Assembly (NCBI GenBank): GCA_030144725.1
Contig: JASKMD010000003.1
Location: 17,594,618 to 17,658,617, forward strand
Source: Haematococcus lacustris
Lineage: Eukaryota; Chlorophyta; Chlorophyceae; Chlamydomonadales; Haematococcaceae
Reading direction: 5' to 3'
Length of the DNA: 64,000 nucleotides
Each line of letters opens with the position of its first letter. Positions within the stretch are counted from its first letter, which is position 1. Below are positions 42,893-52,366 of this stretch, piece after piece. Made by a program: the position numbers and the translations under genes. The notes below the pieces were generated by a model. The model had not been told where the DNA came from, did no database searches, and worked only from the letters and a program-made list of their open reading frames with translations.

Positions 42893-44284
42893 TCAGCTGA
42901 ACACTCCACATCCTTGCTTGCCCATGTTAAACTGGACTGCTGCCAAAGGCTTGGTGAGGATATCTGCCAGCATGCTGGAGGTGTGGCAGTAGTGGAAAGC
43001 TACCTCACCCCTGCTGATGCGCTCTCTGACAAAGTGATGGTGTACGTCAATATGCTTTGCTCGTGAGGTGGCCATGGGGTTGTGCAAAAGCTGAATGGCT
43101 GCCTGATTGTCACAGCCCAGGTGCACACAGCTGGCATCCAGCTGCAGATCCCTCATGAGCTTGCGTAGCCACAGAGCCTCCTTGGCTGCGCTGGATGCTG
43201 CCATATACTCTGCTTCTGCTGTTGACATAGCCACAGTTGGTTGGAGGCGGCTGGACCAGCTGATGGCACCCCCATTCAGAGTGAAGATGTACCCAGTGGT
43301 GCTTCTGGCTGTGTCCTTGTCTCCTGCATAGTCTGCGTCAGAGAATCCCTGCAGCCCTGACACACCACCAAACAGGAGTCCTTGATCTGCTGTGCCCTTC
43401 AAGTAACATAGCACACTGCAGGCGGCCGCCCAGTGCTGCTTGGTGGGAGCTGACATATGCCTGGCCAAGGCGCCCACAGCAAAAGCAATGTCTGGCCGTG
43501 TGCAGCAGGTCAGGTATAGTAGGCTGCCCACCAGGGCACTGTAATGATGCAGAGTCGTGTCCAAGGCATCCCCTTCCCTGACTAGCTTAACAGCAGGAGC
43601 CATGGGCAGAGGCTTGCTATGAGCTGCTGACTTGCTGTTGGCTGTAACCAGCTCCTGGATGAATTTGTGCTGGTCAAGCTTGATGGTGCCCTCAGCCCTG
43701 TCCCTGGTCAGCTGCATCCCTAGGAACCACCGTGCCTCACCCAAGTCCTTCAGTTTGAAAGCTGAGGACAGCTGCTTCTTCACGTAGGCCAATCCTGCGG
43801 TGTCCCCCTGCTGGGTGCACAGAAGGCAATCGTCAACATACACTAGCAGGTAAACCATGCCGGTGCTCAGCTGCAGGGTGAACAGGGCAGGGTCTGCCTC
43901 AGAGGCCTTGAAGCCCATGCTCAGCAGCTCCTCACACAACCTGGCATGCCACGCCCTAGGAGCCTGCCTCAAACCATACAGGGCCTTCTGCAGACGGCAC
44001 ACAGTGTCTGTGCTGCCCTCCTCAAAGCCCTCTGGCTGCTGCACATAGATGACCTCCCCTGGCTCTAGCTTGCCGTTCAGGAAAGCTGTCTCAAAGTCTA
44101 ACTGATGAATCTCCATGTCCTCAGCTGCTGCCTTGGCCAGAAGGGTGCGCAATGTGGTGTGCTTGCTGACAGGTGCATAGACATCTCCTACATCCACACC
44201 TGATTGTTGATAGAACCCCTTTGCCACTAGCCTGGCCTTCAGCTTCTCAATGTTCCCTGCAGCATCACGCTTCAATTTGAGTAC
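42893..44284 (-). CDS. Copia2 RT and RNase H
   Basis: The RT begins KLKRDAAGNIEKLKARLVAKG, with ETAFLNG, LYGLRQAPRAWH and catalytic YVDDCLL. RNase H follows with SDADYAGDKDT, TAEAEYMA, DNQAAIQLLHN and the final HIDVHHHFVRERI block, ending ADILTKPLAAVQF. It is a full-length domain pair. A TAG at 44285-44287 separates it from the upstream linker, where a Trp codon is expected (KWVLKLKRD). Confidence 0.93.
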   Translation of the reverse strand, partial: VLKLKRDAAGNIEKLKARLVAKGFYQQSGVDVGDVYAPVSKHTTLRTLLAKAAAEDMEIHQLDFETAFLNGKLEPGEVIYVQQPEGFEEGSTDTVCRLQKALYGLRQAPRAWHARLCEELLSMGFKASEADPALFTLQLSTGMVYLLVYVDDCLLCTQQGDTAGLAYVKKQLSSAFKLKDLGEARWFLGMQLTRDRAEGTIKLDQHKFIQELVTANSKSAAHSKPLPMAPAVKLVREGDALDTTLHHYSALVGSLLYLTCCTRPDIAFAVGALARHMSAPTKQHWAAACSVLCYLKGTADQGLLFGGVSGLQGFSDADYAGDKDTARSTTGYIFTLNGGAISWSSRLQPTVAMSTAEAEYMAASSAAKEALWLRKLMRDLQLDASCVHLGCDNQAAIQLLHNPMATSRAKHIDVHHHFVRERISRGEVAFHYCHTSSMLADILTKPLAAVQFNMGKQGCGVFS

Positions 44285-44287
44285 CTA

Positions 44288-45371
44288 TTTGGTAGGCAGC
44301 ACACGTGCATTGGCAGGACGCTCTTCAAGGCACCATGTTTGGTTTGCATGCAGGGAGGCTAGCTCAGCGTTCATGGCTTCAATCCACAAGTCTGCCATGG
44401 GACCAGCCAGGGCCTCTGCCACAGTGGGTGTGTCATTGATGGGAGAGTCTGACACAGTCATGGCATTCAGCTCAAACTGCCTAATCCTGAGTGGTGGGCG
44501 TCGTTCCCTTGGTGGGTTGCGCCGTGGCTGGGGTGCACCAGGTGCCTCAGGCGAAGCAGGCCGTGAGTCAGGTGCAGCAAGCATGGGTGCAGATGGGTGC
44601 ACGGTTGGTGCTGCTGTTGGTGCTGCAGGTCTGGCTGTTGAAGGTGCTGCAACTGGTGCTGCTGACCTTGCTGTTGCAGAAGCTGCAGCTGGTGCTGCTG
44701 GCCTTGCTGCTGCTGATGCTGCAGCTGGTGCTGCTGGCCTTGCTGCTGCTGATGCTGCGGCTGGTGCTGCTGGCCTTGCTGCTGCTAATGCTGCAGGTCT
44801 TGCAGCTGCTGGTGCTGCTGATGCTGCAGCTGCTGGTGCTTCTGATGCTGCGGCTGGTGCTGCTGGTCTTGCTCCCACTGTCTCCCGCTGTGGCTAGAGG
44901 CATAGAGCGAAGGTTGAATCTGCCTATTCCTGGTCTGGGTAGCTTGCTGATGAGCTCCAGTTGCTGTTGGTGCCACATGTGGGAGCCTGGCTCATATCTG
45001 GCAGTGAGGCTGACTTGCTGACTGGGTTCCTGCTCACTGGGTAGAGAGTCTGAGCTGCTGCTGTCCTGATGTGCCCCTATGCCTGCCAGAGGTCTGGACT
45101 GTGGTCGCTGTGCGCTGCTGCCTGGCCTGCTGATGCTGCTGCTGCTCCCACTGTCCTCAGAGCTACTGCTGCTGGTCTGCTGCAGACTGTTGCCCCCCTC
45201 AGCAGGAGCTGCTGGTGACAGTGGCTCAGAGGGGGTGTTGGGGCTGGGTGGGAGGGGTAAGAGAAACACAGGCTGGGCTGGCTGGTCCTGCTGGCGAGTA
45301 GGCTGCAGGACTGACAGCTCGTCAAACACTATGTCCTTGCTGCATGTCTCTCTGCCGTTGACCAGTACCCT
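44288..45371 (-). pseudogene. Copia2 integrase C-terminal linker (frameshifted, Ala/Ser/Gln-rich)
   Basis: After the TAA at 45372 the integrase tail continues (RVLVNGRETCSKDIVFDELS), then a long low-complexity linker built from GCAGCTGGTGCTGCTGG-like repeats. The frame changes inside the repeat (about 44600-44850). The downstream frame reads NPPRERRPPLRIRQFELNAM and then TVAEALAGPMADLWIEAMNAE, the standard copia lead-in to RT. Confidence 0.8.
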
Positions 45372-46250
45372 TTAAGCCTTAGAGCCAGGTTCATAGCCTA
45401 TGAACAGGCCCTCAACAGACTTGGCCTGCAGCTTGCTGCGCTGGTGATCAGGAACATGGAGCCAGACTCTGCAGCCAAACACTCTGAGACCCGACAGATC
45501 AGGTTTGACACCGTAGAAGGCCTCCCAAGGTGTAAGCGGCTGGCCTGACACAGGAAGCAGGCATCTGACATGATTGGCAAACTTGACAGCATGTGCCCAA
45601 AAGCTGAGTGAGATATCGGCTGAGTGGATGATGCTGCGAGCTTTCTCAAAGATGGTTCTGTTCAGGCGTTCAGCTGCACCGTTCTGCTGGGGGCTGTAGG
45701 GGGCTGAGTGCTGGTGTACAATGCCCTTGCTGGCACAGTACTCTCTCATGCGGCTGTTGACGTATTCTGTGCCATTGTCTGTTCGGATGGCCTTGCAGCG
45801 GTAACCTGACTGGGTCTCAAGCTCTTCAATGACTGTTCTGACTGTGTCTGGCACCTGGGCTTTGCTGCTGATGGGCACACACACAGACAGCTTGGTGTGT
45901 TCATCAAGGAAAGTAGCCACATACAGGCTGCCGTCTCTGGCTCTGGCATGCATGGGGCCACAGACATCCATGTGAATCAGTCCTAGCGGAGCTGTCACTG
46001 GAGCTGCATTGGGGGGTGGTCCTGCAAATGCGACATTCTTGTGCTGTTTGCCCTTGACACAGCCCACACACACGGCTGGATCTGAGGCAGCTGCTCGGAA
46101 TTGTGCAGCTGTGACAGGTACCCCTGACACCATGCCTGCTGACTGCATGCGTGCTAGAGCATCATAGGAGGTATGACACAGGCGTTGGTGCCACACCTGA
46201 GGAGAGTTGGAGGTGGCGCTGTTGGCAGAGGGCGCAGCCACGTTGGTCAG
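45372..46250 (-). CDS. Copia2 integrase
   Basis: The HHCC-type pre-integrase domain (VWHQRLCHTSYDALARM ... CVGCVKGKQHK) precedes the catalytic core with HMDVCGPMH, RTDNGTEYVN and SPQQNGAAERLNRTIFEK. It ends in the GYEPGSKA block at an in-frame TAA where related proteins read KAYRV. It is one base out of frame with the upstream gag-protease. Confidence 0.92.
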   Translation of the reverse strand: MTNVAAPSANSATSNSPQVWHQRLCHTSYDALARMQSAGMVSGVPVTAAQFRAAASDPAVCVGCVKGKQHKNVAFAGPPPNAAPVTAPLGLIHMDVCGPMHARARDGSLYVATFLDEHTKLSVCVPISSKAQVPDTVRTVIEELETQSGYRCKAIRTDNGTEYVNSRMREYCASKGIVHQHSAPYSPQQNGAAERLNRTIFEKARSIIHSADISLSFWAHAVKFANHVRCLLPVSGQPLTPWEAFYGVKPDLSGLRVFGCRVWLHVPDHQRSKLQAKSVEGLFIGYEPGSKA

Positions 46251-47919
46251 GGAGCTCCAGCTTTACCCTGGGGTCAGGCTGTTGAGCTGACTGTTGAATG
46301 CCATACAGCTGCTCTGGCTCTGAGTCTGTGTCAGGGCCATCTGGCATTGGAACAGCTGCCAGGATGTAAGAGTTCCTGACTTTGTGCGCGTTGACCCTGA
46401 GCATGCTGCCAAATTGATTGCAGCTGATCTGGCACACATCTCCACGGAATAGAAAGCTGCTGCCGTCGTCTGTTGCAGCTGTCACTGAGATGAAGTTCTG
46501 CTTGCTGTCAGGGACATACAGGGCATGGCTGGGGAACCAGGAGCCACGCTTGGTGTTGAGGAACACGCTGCCTGACCCTATTGCCCAGACCCTGTGGCCC
46601 TCAGCTGCCAGCCTTACAGGCCTGTGCTTGTCTGGCGCAAAGGGTGTGTAGTTGTAGAAGAACTGCAGGTCCTTCAGGATGTGCTGTGAGGCACCTGAGT
46701 CAATGCAGAAGGGGCTGTACAGGTCACTGTTGAAGTTCAGTCTGGGCTGCACCATCTGCATGAGGACATCATCAAGATCATCATCATCATCATCATCATC
46801 AGCAGCAGCAGTGGAGCAGGTGAACAGGCTGGCTCCCCTGGATGGGCTCTGAGCTGCTGCCCTGCCAGGGGTCTGAGCCCTGCCTCTGCTGGGGCTGGAT
46901 GTCCTGGCTGGGCTAGAGCTCCTGCCTGGACTGGGTCGCCTGCCTGGGCTGCTGGGCCTGACAGGGTTGCTGAACAGGGTCTTCATGCGATTGCGCTGAT
47001 CCCTGTCAAAGGTGAAACATTCAGACATGATGTGGCCAGGCTTAGCACAGTAGTTGCAGGTCAGGTGAGCATGTGAGCTGACATCCCTGGTGGATCTGTC
47101 AGGTGACTGTGCTTTGGCTTGCTGCTGCTGTGCTGTGCTCTGCTGCTCACGAGACTGCTGAGGCATCCTGAACTTGCCCCTGCCCCCCTGTCCGCCTGAA
47201 CTACCAGCCCCCCTGCTGTCAGAAGGGGAGGAGTAGGACCAGAGTGAGGATGAGGAGGTGCTGAGTTGCTGCTGCATCTGCTTGCTGAGTAGGTCAGCCT
47301 CCTTTGTCAGCACCACGCGCTTGATGCGCTCGACTTTTAGGTCGGCGCTGGTCTGATCATAGCGCAGCCTTTCGACTGTGCTTTCGTACTCAGGCGGTAG
47401 GGCTGCCAAGATGGCGAGTACCACTGTGGATTCAGAGGTCTCACAGTTGCAAGCTTCCAACTCTGTTAGCAGCTGCTGCAATCGCGCATAGAAGCGCGCT
47501 ACTGACTCGCCGGGTTCCATGCGCAGGAGACTGAGTTGCTGCTGAAGCTGCGACTGTCGCGCGACTGACGATTCGGTGAACTGGGATTCGAGGGTTTCCC
47601 AGGCGTCTTGCGCTGAGTCTGCAGACTTGACAGTGAAGATGTGGAGGTTGGAAACGTGCCGCTGGATAAAGGCTTTGGCTATGCGATCCAGCGCGCTGTC
47701 CGCGCGAGATCTGGCTAGCTCAGCAGCATACGCAGTCTGCTCTTGCTGAGTGGCGTTAGCTGCTGGCGCGGTGGGTAAGGGGGTGACGCCGTCGGCGACG
47801 ACGGACCAGAGGCCTGCTTCGATTAGCAGGCCTTCGGTGCGGATGCTCCAAATTGGCCAGTTGTCGTCATCGAGAATGGTGGCCTGATTGCCGGAGGCTG
47901 AAGCAGGAGAAGTTGCCAT
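46162..47919 (-). CDS. Copia2 gag and protease
   Basis: Starts MATSPASASGNQATILDDDNW. It has a copia gag core (WETLESQFTESSVARQ, LEACNCETSESTVVLAILAA), a CCHC knuckle CNYCAKPGHIMSECF, a Ser/Arg/Pro-rich stretch (PSPGRSSSPARTSSPSRGRA), an Asp run (DDDDDDDDLDDVL) and protease CIDSGASQHILKD. The useful sense ends near 46255, where a one-base shift moves to the integrase frame. The last 25 codons are out-of-frame. Confidence 0.92.
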   Translation of the reverse strand: MATSPASASGNQATILDDDNWPIWSIRTEGLLIEAGLWSVVADGVTPLPTAPAANATQQEQTAYAAELARSRADSALDRIAKAFIQRHVSNLHIFTVKSADSAQDAWETLESQFTESSVARQSQLQQQLSLLRMEPGESVARFYARLQQLLTELEACNCETSESTVVLAILAALPPEYESTVERLRYDQTSADLKVERIKRVVLTKEADLLSKQMQQQLSTSSSSLWSYSSPSDSRGAGSSGGQGGRGKFRMPQQSREQQSTAQQQQAKAQSPDRSTRDVSSHAHLTCNYCAKPGHIMSECFTFDRDQRNRMKTLFSNPVRPSSPGRRPSPGRSSSPARTSSPSRGRAQTPGRAAAQSPSRGASLFTCSTAAADDDDDDDDLDDVLMQMVQPRLNFNSDLYSPFCIDSGASQHILKDLQFFYNYTPFAPDKHRPVRLAAEGHRVWAIGSGSVFLNTKRGSWFPSHALYVPDSKQNFISVTAATDDGSSFLFRGDVCQISCNQFGSMLRVNAHKVRNSYILAAVPMPDGPDTDSEPEQLYGIQQSAQQPDPRVKLELPDQRGCALCQQRHLQLSSGVAPTPVSYLL

Positions 47920-47992
47920 CGTTGATCGACTGGGCTGTCAACCACACGAACCCTAGCCAGCAACTTACTGGAGTCCTATCGCGCGTCAGCGC

Positions 47993-48006
47993 GTGGGCCC
48001 ATAACC
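47993..48006 (-). other. Copia2 primer binding site for the initiator tRNA-Met anticodon arm
   Basis: GGTTATGGGCCCAC on the minus strand directly follows the 5' LTR and is identical to the Copia1 PBS although the LTRs are unrelated. Confidence 0.8.
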
Positions 48007-48289
48007 TGTTGGAAGAGCACGGGCAGACGCGGACACCAGTTCAGGGTAGTTACATTAATCTGCCACAACTGCTAACGCGCAACCTTGCGTCAACCTTGCG
48101 CAACCTTGCGCCTACCTGTTGGAAGAGCACGGGCAGACGCGGACACCAGATCAGGGTGCCTACGACTGCCGGGTGTCTGCCCTAAATACGGCAGTCACAC
48201 TCGCACTCATCGCGGCCGGGCCGCTGGCAGGCACACCCTACAATCCCGGTGCTTGATCTCAACTGCACCGAGAGGGTATGCAACTAACA
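48007..48289 (-). repeat. Copia2 5' LTR
   Basis: Its 283 bp match the left LTR except near 48057, 48151 and 48271. The target duplication cagac follows. Confidence 0.95.
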
Positions 48290-48294
48290 CAGAC

Positions 48295-48447
48295 TGCTGC
48301 AGCGCAACCAGGCTAAGACATAGAACGGCCTCCGGGGATCGAACCCGAATGGTGGGCAGCAGTACAGCCCACCACTTAACCTGCCTGTATCACACTTCAG
48401 CAGTGACACTAGCGCCGATCCGCTTAGTGCAGAATCGGAACGCTACA
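48295..48447 (-). repeat. Gypsy2 5' LTR, outer part, with tRNA-like segment
   Basis: The minus strand begins TGTAGCGTTC at 48447. At 48395-48321 it has GGCAGGTTAA, a strong hairpin GGTGGGC/GCCCACC, and a T-arm with a perfect stem and loop (CGGG-TTCGATC-CCCG, 48332-48348). The order matches the Gypsy1 LTR. A stem pair that is T-A there is G-C here. Joined to 42286-42368 it gives an LTR of about 236 bp. Confidence 0.7.
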
Positions 48448-48449
48448 TT

Positions 48450-48870
48450 GCAAACCTTGTGCAAGGTTTCGCCGACCTTGTGCAAGGTCTCGCTTAAAGC
48501 CTCGACTTCACCTAAGTCAACCCTGACCTTGTGCAGGGTTTTGCAAACCTTGTGCAAGGTTTCGCCGACCTTGTGCAGGGTCTCGCTCAAAGCCTCGATT
48601 TCACCTAATTCAACCCTGACCTTGTGCAGGGTTTTGCAAACCTTGTGCAAGGTTTCGCCGACCTTGTGCAGGGTCTCGCTCAAAGCCTCGATTTCACCTA
48701 AGTCAACCCTGACCTTGTACAAGGTTTCGTTAACCTAGTGCAGGGTTTCGCTCGAACATTAATTTTTTCTAAGTAAACCCTAACCTCGTGCAGGGTTTCA
48801 TTAACCTAGTGCAGGGTTTCCCGACCTTGTGCAGGGTTTCGTTCCTTGTGTTGATTTCTTCTAAGTCATT
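48450..48870. repeat. Palindrome array I (CCTTGTGCAAGG type)
   Basis: Three 92-bp units (starting 48450, 48543 and 48635), then degenerate copies. Each unit holds three imperfect palindromes of the type ACCTTGTGCAAGGT separated by unique spacers (GCCTCGACTTCACCTAAG-like). It abuts the outer end of the Gypsy2 LTR. Confidence 0.85.
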
Positions 48871-50334
48871 CAAAGACGCTGTGCAGGGTTTCGCCAATCC
48901 CGCTTTGTGCATGTGACTTGCATGCAAGAGCGCAAAAACTGACGGGCTTGGTATTGGGATCTGCGCTAGCTGCCACCAAGCATGCCGTTGGTGTGCCATG
49001 AGGTCGCGAGGCGCCATGAGAGGAAACCATGTCGACCTCGCAAAGCCCGCAGTAATGCAGCACCACGCAACACGCGACACGTCCATCCCAAACTTAGCAG
49101 CAGCTACATCGACAGCGCCCAAATGCGCAGCCTCGCAGCCGGCCATGAAATGCGGGCCAGCTAGCCTTCGCAGCCATCAGTCGTCAGCCAAGAGGCCAGC
49201 ATGCAGCTCGGTTTCGCAGCCATTAGCGATCAGCGAAAGGAATATGGTATTTGTGATCAAGCACAGAGTTGAGGGCGAACGGCACAAAGGTAGCTTGCAA
49301 GGTGCGATGCATAGATGCGACTCTGAGGTGCGACCGCGAGGTTGGAGCGTGGCATGTGTCATGTGCCATGTGTTGCTTGAGCAGGTTCGGTGCCAAGGCG
49401 CAGTGGCACCTTCCATCAGTCAGAAGCAGCAACCACAACGGCAACAAGTAGCGGCAGCCAGGGCGGCGGACAAGAGCAAAAGCGTACCCTCCTCCCTCCT
49501 CGCTCTTCCCTCCTCCCTCTTCCCTCCTCCCTCTTCCCTCCTCCCTCCTCCCTACCACACTGCCCACCACCACCTGCCAGATCCCCCACTCCCCCTCTCC
49601 CTCCCCCTAAGGAATGATCAAGGGACCGCATGGAGCAAGCAGTGAGTGGCTAGCCCCACGCACATAAGTGACCCCTTGTACCCAGCCTAACCGCTAGCAC
49701 GCCTAACCCCTTGGCTCCCCCTTGTGCGCTCATCGTGCGACCATCGCTCCACCCCCTCCTCACCACCTGCCAGACCCACCACTCCCCAGGAGGCGCAACC
49801 AAGAGGAGCAGCCAAGAGGAGCAGCAGCTAGGAGCGGCAGCCAACAAGGAGGCAGCAAGGAGTCAGCAATGGCACATGGAGATAACAGTGAGTGGCCAGC
49901 CCCTTGCACATCAGTGGCCCCCATTGCCCAGCCTTACCGTGAGCACGCCCCTTGTTGCTTGCAAGTGTGACGGTCACACGCCCACCCCTTGCCCACCCCA
50001 CCCCTCCCCTATCCCACCCCACCACTCGTGCAAATTAAGGGCTGGCTGGCTTGAAAAACTTGAGAGTTCAGGTCTGAAACTTGGCATGTAGGTTGTTGAG
50101 ACCTAGGGGAGGTCAAGACTCTCTTGGGCCAAAGTGTAATTCTCACTCGGTGTCGAGTTGTTGGACCAGGTGTGGGGCTGTGACCCTGATTTTGGCTAAG
50201 GGAGTTGGCACCGAGTGATCAAAGTGTCTTTTCATGAAATGTGAGTATGAGAGGTTGTAGAGGGTGGTTACAGCTGCCCAACCTAGTAGGTAGCATGCAA
50301 AAAGTCCAAGCCAGTGATGAGCTATGGCCCGTGT
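48871..50334. other. Repeat-rich, gene-poor stretch
   Basis: There is no coherent gene. It includes CTTCCCTCCTCC pyrimidine runs (49485-49555) and two copies of a dispersed module that begins AGTGAGTGGC(C/T)AGCCCC (49641 and 49887). Poly-purine AGGAGCAGC units lie near 49790-49850. Confidence 0.5.
49888..49965 (+). repeat. Intron-like module, degenerate copy
   Basis: GTGAGTGGCCAGCCCCTTGC...CACGCCCCTTGTTGCTTGCAAG is followed by TGTGACGGTCACAC. It aligns with the modules at 51581, 52292 and 55054, but its acceptor is mutated. A further diverged copy starts at 49642. Confidence 0.55.
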
Positions 50335-50960
50335 CCTAGGACCCTGCGCAGGGTCCTAGCGTCACCATGGTCGTAGGACCCTGCGCAGGGTCTTGGCGAC
50401 CCTGCGCAGGGTCCTACTGACCCTATGAGTCAAGAGTTTTCCAGGTTTTGTTCTGACCCTGTGTGCCAGGACCTTGTCAAGCTTCCCGCAGACCCTTTGC
50501 TAGGTCCTGTCGTTTCTGTTTGGTATCCTCCTGACTCTATGTGCCAGGACCCTGCGCAGGGTCCTACGACCATGGTGACGCTAGGACCCTGCGCAGGGTC
50601 CTACAGACCCTGCGCAGGGTCCTGGAAACCCTGTGCAGGGTCCTGCTGACCCTGTGTGCCAGGACCCTGCGCAGGGTCCTACGACCATGGTGACGCTAGG
50701 ACCCTGCGCAGGGTCCTACAGACCCTGCGCAGGGTTTTGAAAACCCTGCGCAGGGTCCTGAAAACCCTGTGTGCCAGGACCCTGCGCAGGGTCCTACGAC
50801 CATGGTTAGAATTAAAACTAAATATTAGAACAACTATTTTGGCGCTAGGACCCTGTCCTACTGACCCTTTGTAGGGTCCTACTGACCCTGTGAAGGGTCT
50901 TGCTGACTGGCACAGGTCGGTGGCATCTGGATGAAAGCCATAATGGAAATTTTCAGACCC
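50335..50960. repeat. Palindrome array II (GGACCCTGCGCAGGGTCC)
   Basis: More than ten copies of the perfect palindrome AGGACCCTGCGCAGGGTCCT or near variants, with spacers such as ACGACCATGGTGACGCT (itself near-palindromic). A longer unit is repeated at about 50543-50620 and 50661-50740. Two copies of GCACAGGTCGGTGGCATCTG-like sequence follow (about 50920 and 50980). Confidence 0.9.
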
Positions 50961-51580
50961 TCTACAGGGTCCTGCTGACTGGCAGAGGTCGGTGGCATCT
51001 GGATGAAAGCCATAATGAAAATTTCAAAAAAATCCTCGCAACATGGCATGCAACCTCGCAGCCTTCTTGTCACCCAGCCAACTTGCAACGTCCCTGCTCT
51101 ACAACACGCCTAGTACAAACGCGATGTACGTGCTCTACATTGCGACATCTCGTACTGCCAAGTCGATGAGTCAATGAGTCAATGAGTCAATGAGTCAGCT
51201 CCACGCATTCAGAGCCTCGTAACTCAGCTCGCAGCCAGGCCCGAAACTATGCTCGCTTCCAGTCACATCGCACCTAGCTAGCTAGCTCAGACACGCAACT
51301 TAGCCGCAACTTAGCCTAGCCAGCAGTGCAGCCCCAACCACTTCCCCTTCCATGAGGCAGCCAACCCGGATGCTAGGCGTACAACCATCTACGTCGCTAG
51401 CTCAGCCACGCAATCCAGCTACTTCACCAGCATCGCAGCCATCCACACAACCTCGCAATCTCGATATGTTACAGCCACGCAGCAACGCAAAAAGCCAACG
51501 TAGCAAGCCTAACCACGCATCGACACACAACGACCGAGCCTCGCCGTCAGCCATGCAAACATCCATGCGAAGTTGTCAAG

Positions 51581-51649
51581 GTGAGTGGCTATCCCTCTGC
51601 AAGTATGTGGCACCGCTTAACATCTGGCATGCCTTTTGTGCTGCTGCAG
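51581..51649 (+). repeat. Intron-like module (GTGAGT...CTGCAG), 69 bp
   Basis: It begins GTGAGTGGCTATCC, ends TGTGCTGCTGCAG, and is followed by GATTAATGGTTTGACCC. It is one of at least five related copies in this region. Confidence 0.6.
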
Positions 51650-52291
51650 GATTAATGGTTTGACCCTTCCCGTTTGCCACCACCACCTCCCAGGCCGTCG
51701 TCGCGCCTTGCCCCACTCCCTATCCTACCTTGCAGCCTGGAGCAATTTCCTCCTTCCCTCCCTCCTTCCCTCCCTCCTTCCCTCCCTCCCTCACGCCCTT
51801 TCTCACGCCCTCCCTCACGCCCTCCCCCCCTCTACATGTCTCTACAGGTGGCTACAGGTCCCCTTACCTTCCTGACCTACCATTCCCCTTCCCTTCCCAC
51901 TCGCCCTTGACCTCACCCTCACCCTCACCCTCACCTTGGCAGGTGAGTAAGCATGCATGTTGTGGTTCGTATTGCCTTGCATTTGGGAGCCTATGCTGGG
52001 TTGCATCAGAGAAGCCACCAGCAAGGATACGACAAGGTTTGAGCGCTTGTACACCTCTTCGCAACACACAACGAGCTTGGAGCGGTAGCCAGGACTTCCG
52101 GTGGGTGCACATGCTCTGGTGGTGTCAGCCTACCCAGCCCAGTTCTGGTCATGCATGTCCTTATTCATCTGCTTGCTGGCTTATGTTTGCTTGCAGTTGT
52201 TGACAGCTTGAGTATGACAAGTGTAGCAAGGCTTGGTGATTGCAAGCAAGGTGGTAGCGGTGTGACATGGAGGGGGGCATTGAGCATAGCT

Positions 52292-52366
52292 GTAAGTGGC
52301 CAGTCCCTGCACATGAGTTGTCACCAATGCCAAGCCTAACTGCAAGGATGCCTGTTGCTGCCGCAG
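52292..52366 (+). repeat. Intron-like module (GTAAGT...CGCAG), 75 bp
   Basis: It begins GTAAGTGGCCAGTCCC, ends TTGCTGCCGCAG, and is followed by GTCTGATGGTCACAC. Confidence 0.6.

Larger units (their letters stand above)
42369..48289 (-). mobile_element. Copia2: complete but degenerate Ty1/copia element
   Basis: The 283-bp LTRs at 42369-42651 and 48007-48289 differ at about three positions. The target duplication cagac lies at 42364-42368 and 48290-48294. The PBS is GGTTATGGGCCCAC (47993-48006) and the polypurine tract GAGTGGGAG abuts the left LTR. The order gag, protease, integrase, RT, RNase H is copia-type. Coding is broken by frameshifts near 46250 and in the Ala-rich linker (about 44600-44850), and by stops at 45372 (TAA) and 44285 (TAG, W codon). 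It sits inside the Gypsy2 LTR. Confidence 0.97.
38389..48447 (-). mobile_element. Gypsy2: older Ty3/gypsy element, interrupted by Copia2 and truncated by Gypsy1
   Basis: The parts are the 5' LTR (42286-42368 plus 48295-48447, split by Copia2), PBS at 42267-42284, gag (40677-42260), protease/RT (39357-40676) and RT/RNase H (38389-39356). The 3' part after RNase H is missing because Gypsy1 starts at 38388. Damage includes a 20-bp triplication in RT and a nonsense codon at 38666-38668. It is clearly the oldest layer of the nest. Confidence 0.88.

Noticed and set aside
35938..44287. Reassigned genetic code (TAG as sense codon)
   Set aside because: TAA and TGA also interrupt the elements, and other ORFs end normally in TAG. 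Each case is explained by mutation or possible readthrough.
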